Assembly: GCA_949743895.1 (NCBI GenBank)
Contig: CATJUX010000018.1
Coordinates: forward strand, 1 to 12,707
DNA: 12,707 nucleotides
From: JANFXS01 sp022791155
Lineage (GTDB): Bacteria > Bacillota > Clostridia > Lachnospirales > Anaerotignaceae
Direction of reading: 5' to 3'
Each line of letters opens with the position of its first letter. The stretch's first letter is position 1. Below the pieces are notes generated by a model, which searched no databases, was not told the origin of the DNA, and saw only the letters and a program-made list of their open reading frames with translations. The position numbers and the translations under genes were made by a program. Shown piece by piece: positions 7,290-12,707 of this stretch.

Positions 7290-8612
7290 TTATATATTGA
7301 CAGTTGCCTTGTTGTCCGCGTGTATATGGTCATTATAGTGCTTACCCCTGTTTCTTGAAGGCTCGCTGAATGTGTTTGCATTGAAAAATTTTGAGAAAAA
7401 CGGATATAGCGCAACAGAAACAACGCCGCCACAAAAACCATTGTTATATAAATTTGCCCCGGCATAACATGTGCCAATTTGAAGTATGGCAAATGAGTGA
7501 ACAATCCCCGTGAGTATGCCGGCCAAAAAGCCATATGTTCCGGCCATTGGCGCCAAAGTTGTGCCAAGGAAAATGGCCATTTGTATTCCTGGTGTTTTTG
7601 GCGTGGCTGTTGGGCTTATAACTGCTCCCAAAAATATTCCAAGCATTATTGGCAATATGTTCCGGGCATGTTTTCCATTGGCGCTGAACCCGGCAATTGT
7701 GAATATTCCTCCCAATGTGGGGCCATTTAAGTCGCCGCCAATGACAAGGACATATGTTGTGCATATTATTATATTCACGCCCATATTTATCATCACAGCA
7801 CCCATGCCGTCAAGCTCTGTGAAATCATCTTTGCCAACCCCCGGCCTTTTTAGCAGTGTTTTGTAGTTTGCGAATGCATTTTTTGGGTCATTCATATATC
7901 CCGCAATCAAAAATGCCGCCGCGCACAGATACAAAAACACAGAAAATTCAAGGTTATAGCCTGTTGCCCATGTTGTTTCGTTCTCAAAAACAAAACCAAA
8001 TCCCATCATAACCGGAACTATTATAATTGCTATGAGCCCAACGGCAAAACCGCCATTATAGAGGCTTAGCCCTCTCAAAATTCCATTTGTGTGGGCTGCA
8101 AGAAGCGGTGTGAAAAATCCTATGGCAATTCCAACCACAATCGAAACTGCGATCCCTTTGAGGCCAATTCCTTCATGAAGATATGCAACGCTTATAATTG
8201 GGCCAAGTGAAGTTGCAAGAAGCCCGCTTATCAGATATTTGCTGAATTTTTCACGGCACACTTTGCTCAAAATCCAACTTCCCAGAAGAATGAACCACAT
8301 TGTGTATACATTTTTTCCAAAAAATGCAAACCCGGCCATCAGCCCTATTGTGAAAAGCGCCCTTCCGTTCACGGGCATGTGGTTGAACCAAAGCAAAATT
8401 GTTGTGAAAAGCATGACTGAAGACACATTCAAAAAAGCGGCCGCCGGCCCTGCTATATACACAAAGTCTGTTATAAGTATGTCATTGTTCCAAAAAATTG
8501 CGGCAAATCCCTCTGGAACTGTGCTCAAATCCCCCATGAAAATGCCGCTCAAACCAACAAGAATTGAAACAAGGAACAGCCAACGATAGTTCTTTCTTGA
8601 ACGCTTATTCAT
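7290..8612 (-). CDS. DUF1576 multi-pass membrane protein
   Basis: A 440-residue integral membrane protein with about ten or more hydrophobic segments, which I recognise as the DUF1576 family of Firmicutes. Function is not established. The two halves resemble each other: NGRALFTIGLMAGFAFFGKN (82-101) matches NGPTLGGIFTIAGFSANGKH (296-315), and LSLYNGGFAVG (182-192) matches ANLYNNGFCGG (386-396). Such internal duplication is usual in secondary transporters, so a transport role is a reasonable inference. A hydrophilic linker lies at about 240-266 (NDPKNAFANYKTLLKRPGVGKDD), and the C-terminal tail (414-440) is polar. The ATG has GGGGG 6 bases upstream. The gene is divergent from the LDH2-type dehydrogenase and convergent with potD. 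Confidence 0.85.
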   Translation of the reverse strand: MNKRSRKNYRWLFLVSILVGLSGIFMGDLSTVPEGFAAIFWNNDILITDFVYIAGPAAAFLNVSSVMLFTTILLWFNHMPVNGRALFTIGLMAGFAFFGKNVYTMWFILLGSWILSKVCREKFSKYLISGLLATSLGPIISVAYLHEGIGLKGIAVSIVVGIAIGFFTPLLAAHTNGILRGLSLYNGGFAVGLIAIIIVPVMMGFGFVFENETTWATGYNLEFSVFLYLCAAAFLIAGYMNDPKNAFANYKTLLKRPGVGKDDFTELDGMGAVMINMGVNIIICTTYVLVIGGDLNGPTLGGIFTIAGFSANGKHARNILPIMLGIFLGAVISPTATPKTPGIQMAIFLGTTLAPMAGTYGFLAGILTGIVHSFAILQIGTCYAGANLYNNGFCGGVVSVALYPFFSKFFNANTFSEPSRNRGKHYNDHIHADNKATVNI

Positions 8613-8852
8613 TTTATACCCCCAACGAAATTAATTATTTTGTCAATAAATCTTAAAAAGCATTTTTTTGCAAAACATATTCACAGCGACAAGGCTTTGT
8701 GTTCAGCAATGTTCCCCGTCATGCACAGCATTGCTAAAACAATTTTTCAAATTCATTTGAGTGGCCTCGCATGCACTTTTGCGCCGAAACTTAAATGCCT
8801 TCAAATTGAAACACATATTTTCAAAAACCAACACAAAACTTCTCATTTTTTA
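8613..8852. other. intergenic region upstream of the DUF1576 gene
   Basis: There is no supported gene in this stretch. A perfect TTGACA occurs on the minus strand (8646-8641), but no -10 lies at a proper distance, so I do not call a promoter. One 7-base inverted repeat, AGCAATG-N17-CATTGCT (8705-8735), is present without an evident role. The 74-codon open frame at 8640-8864 lacks any recognisable feature. Confidence 0.5.
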
Positions 8853-8881
8853 ATTACAACATAAAAATATTGTAGTATAAT
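8853..8881 (+). promoter_or_regulatory. candidate promoter for the LDH2-type dehydrogenase
   Basis: A consensus -10, TATAAT (8876-8881), lies 17 bases after ATTACA (8853-8858), which matches the -35 consensus at 4 of 6 positions. The spacer contains TACAA...TTGTA as a short inverted repeat, and the -10 begins a perfect palindrome (8876-8892). The transcript would have a leader of about 260 bases. Confidence 0.45.
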
Positions 8882-8892
8882 TATTAATTATA
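8876..8892. promoter_or_regulatory. 17-bp perfect palindrome over the -10 box
   Basis: TATAATTATTAATTATA has perfect 8-base arms around one central T, and its left arm contains the -10 box. A dimeric repressor bound here would cover the start of transcription. It consists only of A and T, so chance is a real possibility. Confidence 0.35.
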
Positions 8893-9044
8893 GTCAATAA
8901 GCTGTTATTTTAATATCAATATCGCCTGGCCATTTCTCTCATTTTGGCATGACACTTAAAAATCTATAGCCAATTGACAACCATTTTTGACAACAAACGA
9001 GGCGCGCTGCTGCCATTTGACAGACATTGCTTCAAAATCGCATT

Positions 9045-9098
9045 GGCTGGGCTGTGAGTCGAAAGCTCATTTTTCAGCAAAAAAACTCACATTCAGCC
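9045..9098 (+). promoter_or_regulatory. predicted stem-loop in the dehydrogenase leader
   Basis: GGCTG (9045-9049) and TGTGAGT (9053-9059) can pair with CAGCC (9094-9098) and ACTCACA (9085-9091), giving 12 base pairs with one small internal loop and a 25-base apical loop. It ends about 37 bases before the AGGAGG site of the dehydrogenase. It matches no riboswitch class I know and may be a regulatory or stabilising RNA element. Confidence 0.35.
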
Positions 9099-9145
9099 AC
9101 TGCAAAACAAAACTAATGCAAACAAAAAATAAACAGGAGGAAACT

Positions 9146-10240
9146 ATGGCATACGTTAACATTCAATATGAAACAATGAAAAAATTTAGCAACCATGTGT
9201 TTTCAAAATTTGGATTCACAGATGAACAAAGCAAAATAATTACAGACGTTCTTCTGATGAGCGACATGTATGGCATTGAATCCCATGGCGTTCAGCGCAT
9301 GGTTTTATATTACAAAACAATCAAAAATGGGCGCATACACATGGACAGCCACTGGGAGATAGTGTATGAAACGCCCATAAGCGCCGTCATAGACAACCAT
9401 TTTGGCGTTGGACAGCTTGTTGGACATTTCGCCATGAAAAAAGCAATTGAAAAAGCCAAATCAAGCGGAATTGGCTTAATCTCTGTCAGAAACTCCAATC
9501 ACTATGGCATAGCCGGATATTATGCAAAGCTCGCATGTGATCAGGGCCTCATTGGAATTTCAACAACAAACAGCGAGGCCATAATGGTTCCAACATATGG
9601 AAGAATGGCCATGCTTGGTTCCAACCCAATTGCAGTCGCAATGCCGGCCGAGCCATATGACTTTTTCTTTGACGCCTCCACAACTGTTGTCACAAGAGGG
9701 AAAGTTGAAGTTTACAACAAAAAAGGAGAGCCGCTTCCGCTTGGCTGGGCATTGAACTCTGATGGCCTGGACAGCTCTGATGCACCGGACATACTTCACA
9801 ACATAAACAACAAAAACGGCGGCGGCATACTTCCGCTTGGCGGCTCAACCGAAAAATATGGCGGGCACAAGGGATATGGCAATGGCATGATTGCTGAAAT
9901 ATTTGCCTCAATACTTTCTCAGGGGCTCACATCAAACCACACACATATAGGCTCAACTGGCGGCACATGCCACAGCTTCATAGCCATCAACCCAAACATT
10001 TTTGGAAACCCTGATGATATAAAAGCTCACTTGTCAAACTTTCTTGAGGAACTGCGCCAGTCACCAAAGGCTTCCGGCCAAACAAGGATATACACTCATG
10101 GCGAAAAAGAAATGGAGTCATATGAAAAACGTCTCAAAGAGGGCATACCTGTCAACGAAAACACAATTCGTGAAATGCGCGACATATGTGATGAGTTTGG
10201 CATTGACATGGAAGCATTTCTTGGAAAAATAGAATTTTGA
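9146..10240 (+). CDS. LDH2-family malate/lactate/ureidoglycolate dehydrogenase
   Basis: A 364-residue cytoplasmic NAD(P)-dependent 2-hydroxyacid dehydrogenase of the Ldh_2 family (malate, L-sulfolactate, ureidoglycolate and 2,3-diketogulonate enzymes), unrelated to the Rossmann-type MDH/LDH. Family motifs are DMYGIESHGVQRM (40-52, His47), RNSNHYGIAGYY (115-126, with His119 as the likely catalytic base), GSNPIAVAMPA (158-168), a DASTT segment (176-180), and GGHKGYGNGMIAEIF (239-253). Length is normal. ATG at 9146 follows AGGAGG (9135-9140) at 5 bases; the frame is open 53 codons further upstream, but that part has no family similarity. The reaction would be reversible oxidation of a 2-hydroxy acid to a 2-oxo acid; the exact substrate is not evident. 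It is monocistronic, closed by a hairpin, and divergent from the DUF1576 membrane gene, which could handle a related compound. Confidence 0.92.
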   Translation: MAYVNIQYETMKKFSNHVFSKFGFTDEQSKIITDVLLMSDMYGIESHGVQRMVLYYKTIKNGRIHMDSHWEIVYETPISAVIDNHFGVGQLVGHFAMKKAIEKAKSSGIGLISVRNSNHYGIAGYYAKLACDQGLIGISTTNSEAIMVPTYGRMAMLGSNPIAVAMPAEPYDFFFDASTTVVTRGKVEVYNKKGEPLPLGWALNSDGLDSSDAPDILHNINNKNGGGILPLGGSTEKYGGHKGYGNGMIAEIFASILSQGLTSNHTHIGSTGGTCHSFIAINPNIFGNPDDIKAHLSNFLEELRQSPKASGQTRIYTHGEKEMESYEKRLKEGIPVNENTIREMRDICDEFGIDMEAFLGKIEF

Positions 10241-10249
10241 AATCACAAA

Positions 10250-10281
10250 AATGCCGCGGATCATCACATATCCGCGGCATT
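10250..10281 (+). terminator. strong hairpin after the dehydrogenase gene
   Basis: A perfect 12-base stem AATGCCGCGGAT / ATCCGCGGCATT encloses an 8-base loop, starting 9 bases past the stop codon. The plus-strand tail TTAAACATTTG is a weak U-tract, while the minus-strand side ends in TTTTTG. It probably terminates the dehydrogenase transcript and stabilises its end. Confidence 0.75.
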
Positions 10282-10355
10282 AAACATTTGTCACAATTCT
10301 AAATTTCAACATCCCACAAAAGCCTTGCCGCCTCATCCGGCTTCTTCAGAAAAAC

Positions 10356-10379
10356 AAACACACAAAGTTTTGTGTGTTT
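10356..10379. repeat. 24-base palindrome between dehydrogenase and cotJ genes
   Basis: AAACACACAAA (10356-10366) and TTTGTGTGTTT (10369-10379) are perfect inverted arms with 2 bases between. A second short one, AGCCATA-TC-TATGGCT, lies at 10428-10443. Neither has a T-tract in the right place for termination of a nearby gene on the plus strand. They may be protein-binding sites or mRNA hairpins. The rest of 10282-10551 holds no gene that I can support. Confidence 0.4.
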
Positions 10380-10565
10380 CAGCGCCAAAACACAGCTTTT
10401 TTCATCTCTCAAACATGAGCCACACAAAGCCATATCTATGGCTCTATCCCTGTTTCAAAATGCCCGCAAAATTCCGCAACAAATTTTATCCACACTCAAA
10501 CTGTAACACATCAAAAAATTTTTTCATAGTATAAATTGCAACCAACCTAACAGGAGGTTTTAACA

Positions 10566-10871
10566 TTGAGAGAGAACTACGAAAATTATTACAAAATTTT
10601 CGGCTGCGGAAAAACTCAAAAACCATGTGAAAAAAAATGTGCCGAAACCGAAAACTCCATGTGTGACAACACTGTTCTAAACTTTTGCTATCAGCCACCA
10701 GACTGCAATGAATGTATAGCCGAGCACACGGGATATGCTCAGGCATACGTTCCATATCAGGAAAGTTTCAACATTTCTTCTGGCGAAGAAGCATTGTGTC
10801 AGGGAACAATATTCCCTGATCTCATACAGCCTTACAGAAAAGACAGATATCCGAAAGAGAGGTGCTGCTAA
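10566..10871 (+). CDS. cotJA: Spore coat-associated protein CotJA
   Basis: A 101-residue small spore-coat protein, first of the cotJ operon. The family core is TGYAQAYVPYQESFN (55-69) followed by GEEALCQGTIFPDLIQPY (73-90), matching the CotJA pattern of a tyrosine/proline-rich AYVPxQ segment and a GTIFPxLxxPY ending. The start is TTG at 10566, with AGGAGG (10552-10557) 8 bases upstream; no ATG is available before the core. The N-terminal half is unusual in being cysteine-rich: the protein has ten Cys in all (14, 21, 25, 33, 41, 47, 50, 78, 100, 101), which may allow disulfide or metal crosslinking in the coat. In Bacillus subtilis cotJ is transcribed by sigma-E in the mother cell. A loosely similar CATAGTAT lies at 10525-10532 but no good -35 was found. 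Confidence 0.88.
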   Translation: MRENYENYYKIFGCGKTQKPCEKKCAETENSMCDNTVLNFCYQPPDCNECIAEHTGYAQAYVPYQESFNISSGEEALCQGTIFPDLIQPYRKDRYPKERCC

Positions 10872-10872
10872 A

Positions 10873-11148
10873 ATGGAACGCGACGAACTCCTTAAAACAT
10901 TGACCGAGCTTGACTTCATGGCCACAGATCTTGGGCTTTATCTCAACACACATCCAACTCATTGTGAGGCGTTGGAACAGTATAACAAAATTATAAAAGC
11001 CGCTGATGCCGTGCGCATTAAATATGAAAAAAATTTTGGCCCTGTTTGTTCATGGCGCAGTGTCAACCGCTGTGATGATGTTTGGCAGTGGGAAGACAAT
11101 CCATGGCCATGGCAAAACTGTTTTAATTTTGAAATGAGGTGCAAATAA
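10873..11148 (+). CDS. cotJB: Spore coat protein CotJB
   Basis: A 91-residue protein of the CotJB family. Diagnostic features are LDFMATDLGLYLNTHPTHCEALEQYN (about 14-39), a YEKNFGPV segment (51-58), and the aromatic tail WQWEDNPWPW (about 72-81). The length agrees with the family. It begins one base after the cotJA stop with AGAGGTG just upstream, and cotJC starts directly at its stop codon (TAAATG), so the three genes are one transcript. CotJB is thought to act in assembling the inner spore coat with CotJA and CotJC. Confidence 0.92.
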   Translation: MERDELLKTLTELDFMATDLGLYLNTHPTHCEALEQYNKIIKAADAVRIKYEKNFGPVCSWRSVNRCDDVWQWEDNPWPWQNCFNFEMRCK

Positions 11149-11370
11149 ATGTGGATATATGAGAAAAAACTTGAATACCCTGTGAAAATCAAAAATCCTG
11201 ATGCACGCCTCGCCAAAATCATGATTGCACAGTATGGCGGGCCTGACGGCGAACTTGGAGCAGTGCTTCGCTATCTCAGCCAACGCTTCACAATGATCAC
11301 GCCACAAGCAAAAGCCACATGCAACGACATAGGCACAGAAGAATTTGTTCCGTCACGCTGTCATATATAA
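11149..11370 (+). pseudogene. cotJC: Truncated cotJC (manganese-catalase-family coat protein)
   Basis: The 73-residue frame starts like CotJC: MWIYEKKLEYPVKIKNPDAR, then IAQYGGPDGELGAVLRYLSQRF (27-47) and DIGTEE (60-65). CotJC is normally about 190-200 residues with a ferritin-like four-helix fold and a dinuclear Mn site. The expected continuation after IGTEE is LAHLEM, which contains the histidine ligand. Here it is replaced by FVPSRCHI and a stop. No other frame downstream restores the protein, so this is not a simple frameshift. Similarity ends at about base 11343, and the LysR gene's stop is only 8 bases past this stop. First-helix ligand Glu35 and Glu65 remain, but the later ligands are gone, so catalase activity is not expected. 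The start is supported by GAGGTG (11136-11141). Confidence 0.85.
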
Positions 11371-11378
11371 TTTTTTTC

Positions 11379-12290
11379 TCAAAGTTTCGGCTCGGTTTCC
11401 TCTTTTTCCATGGCAATCCTTATAAATTCCAATATCATTTTCCACTGATAAGACTCATTTCGATATCCAAAGCGTATTGGATATGATGTTTCGGCATTAA
11501 AATGATACACCTGTATATGTTTAAGCTGATCTGGCATGAGCATGCTTTGCACAAGGCTTTTGGAACAAAAACATATTCCCACGCCTTTTGCACAAAGCTG
11601 AAGCCTTGTTTGTATGCTGTCGGACTGCGCTTTGACAACCGGCTGAAACCCCGATTTTTCTATCATATCCTTGGCTATTTGCCCTGACACGTCATTAACA
11701 CTTCCCAATATAAACGGACAACTGCTAAAACTTGATATATCATTAATATATTGGTTGTTTGCACATTCCGGCACAAACCGTTTTGGCACAAGCATGACAA
11801 TTTCTTCCCTATAAAAATCACGTATGTTTATCCCTTTCATTGCCTCTGGAAAACACGCAATGGCCAAATCAATGTCCTTGTTGACAAGGCTTTTGTGCAG
11901 AGATTTGTTAGCGCCCTCCAAAATTCTCACTTCAATGTTGGGATATACCGATTGAAATGCCGCAATGATTTCCGGCATAATTGAACAGCTTCTTGCATAG
12001 TCCACACCTATGAGAAGCTTGCCTCGCTGATTGTTTGTCAAATCATTAAATTCGTTCCACATGGATTGATAGTTTTCATAAAACTTTGTTGCATATCTGA
12101 GAAAAACTTCACCTCCATATGTCAGCTCAAGCGGATTGCTGCGCACAACAAGCTGACATGCCAGTTCATTTTCTATGGCCGCAATGTGCGCACTCAATGT
12201 TTGCTGAGTTATGTGCAGCTCCTCGGCGGCTTTTGTGATGTTTCTTTTTGCCGCAACTGCAATGAAATATTCCATGCTTAAAAAGTTCAA
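11379..12290 (-). CDS. LysR-family transcriptional regulator
   Basis: A 303-residue LysR-type regulator of normal length. The winged HTH is residues about 1-60 (MEYFIAVAAKRNITKAAEEL, then ITQQTLSAHIAAIENEL). The substrate-binding-like domain spans about 90-295, beginning RGKLLIGVDYARSCSIMPEII, with the later GVGICFCSKSLV segment typical of the family. The start is TTG at 12290, because AAGGAGG lies 6 bases upstream; an ATG five codons later is possible but poorly placed. It converges on the truncated cotJC. Target genes are not obvious: LysR regulators often control a divergent neighbour, which would lie beyond the right edge. Effector is unknown. Confidence 0.92.
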   Translation of the reverse strand: MNFLSMEYFIAVAAKRNITKAAEELHITQQTLSAHIAAIENELACQLVVRSNPLELTYGGEVFLRYATKFYENYQSMWNEFNDLTNNQRGKLLIGVDYARSCSIMPEIIAAFQSVYPNIEVRILEGANKSLHKSLVNKDIDLAIACFPEAMKGINIRDFYREEIVMLVPKRFVPECANNQYINDISSFSSCPFILGSVNDVSGQIAKDMIEKSGFQPVVKAQSDSIQTRLQLCAKGVGICFCSKSLVQSMLMPDQLKHIQVYHFNAETSYPIRFGYRNESYQWKMILEFIRIAMEKEETEPKL

Positions 12291-12707
12291 ATTTATCCTC
12301 CTTTCTTGTGAAAGCCCACAAAAACCATTTCGCCTTAAATGTGGCCGAAAATCACTGTTCCCAAAATTTCCTGCAATTTTCCAAAAGCCAAATTGTCAAA
12401 CAAAGTCGTTATATAATCCGGCTTTTTTGTGTCTCAACCATTGGTTTGCGCATGTCAAATTCCATAACGGATAATTTTTTAACACAAAACTTTTTTTGCC
12501 AATTCGCCAAAATATGTCATTTTTTTATAGTGAATTTTATAACAATATTTTGCTGTTTCATTTCACAATACAACATTTATACTGTATTATATACCAAAAT
12601 AAACAGTATTACAAATGTTATTATATATGCTAATATAAATTCAAACCCCGTTCCTAAAACTTATTTTCACAACAATTCCACCATATACAACAACATTTTT
12701 AGGGCGG
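12291..12707. other. AT-rich intergenic region upstream of the LysR gene
   Basis: No supported gene is seen. A minus-strand TTGACA (12399-12394) lacks a usable -10 at normal spacing. An imperfect inverted repeat (12573-12618) is the only clear structure. The window ends before any divergent gene is reached. The 87-codon plus-strand frame at 12211-12474 overlaps the LysR gene and looks spurious. Confidence 0.5.
12573..12618. promoter_or_regulatory. imperfect inverted repeat upstream of LysR gene
   Basis: ACATTTATACTGT (12573-12585) is matched by ACAGTATTACAAATGT (12603-12618) in inverted orientation, with a three-base bulge, around a 17-base AT-rich centre. The arms fit ACATTT and ATACTGT exactly. 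It could be an operator for a divergent gene beyond the window or for the LysR protein itself, which would bind about 280 bases from its own start. Confidence 0.4.

Noticed and set aside
8987..9145. 53-codon N-terminal extension of the LDH2-type dehydrogenase
   Set aside because: The frame is open, but the ideal AGGAGG site is placed for the ATG at 9146, family similarity begins there, and the upstream codons look like non-coding sequence.
9310..9911. Several minus-strand frames within the dehydrogenase gene
   Set aside because: They are short antisense shadows without ribosome sites or recognisable domains.
10525..10532. Sigma-E promoter for the cotJ operon
   Set aside because: CATAGTAT resembles the sigma-E -10 only in part, and no -35 match was found at the right spacing, so it is not listed as a feature.
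11344..11370. Sequencing frameshift as the cause of short cotJC
   Set aside because: None of the three forward frames after 11343 gives LAHLEM or later CotJC sequence, so one inserted or lost base cannot explain the truncation.
12371..12399. LysR gene promoter from TTGACA
   Set aside because: The -35 is perfect on the minus strand, but the hexamer 17 bases away (TTGCAG) is a poor -10.

Overview
The window looks like a chromosomal segment of an anaerobic, spore-forming, low-GC member of the Bacillota, most likely a Clostridia lineage. The DNA is AT-rich, ribosome binding sites are strong AGGAGG types, some starts are TTG, and a cotJ spore-coat operon sits beside polyamine transport genes. I cannot name the genus from the sequence alone.

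Layout, left to right. At 1-101 lie two copies of a very GC-rich, hairpin-forming 36-base repeat, 65 bases apart, which stand out sharply from the AT-rich background. Next comes a minus-strand pair: a Cof-type HAD phosphatase (1693 down to 866) followed by a cyclase/kynurenine-formamidase-family hydrolase (772 down to 194). A 630-base AT-rich intergenic region (1694-2325) carries a good sigma-A promoter with operator-like repeats. It drives a five-gene plus-strand operon: an XRE-cupin regulator, then potA, potB, potC and potD (2326-7185), closed by a hairpin terminator. The four transport genes make a complete spermidine/putrescine ABC importer. potB/potC and potC/potD overlap by four bases.

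Beyond the terminator a DUF1576 multi-pass membrane protein is read on the minus strand (8612-7290). Divergent to it, across a 533-base intergenic region with palindromes and a candidate RNA stem, is an LDH2-family malate/lactate-type dehydrogenase (9146-10240). Then follows a sporulation operon, cotJA-cotJB-cotJC (10566-11370), whose third gene is cut off after about 65 codons. A LysR-type regulator on the minus strand (12290-11379) ends 8 bases from the cotJC remnant. The last 417 bases are AT-rich and non-coding, with one notable inverted repeat.

The most unusual points are: a PotA ATPase of 521 residues whose C-terminal TOBE region appears split by about 160 residues holding two related Ig-like repeats; a cotJC gene that breaks abruptly in the middle of its metal-ligand motif; paired 27-base direct repeats that bracket the XRE/pot promoter; and a visible two-fold duplication in the DUF1576 membrane protein, which suggests a transporter-like fold for a family without assigned function.
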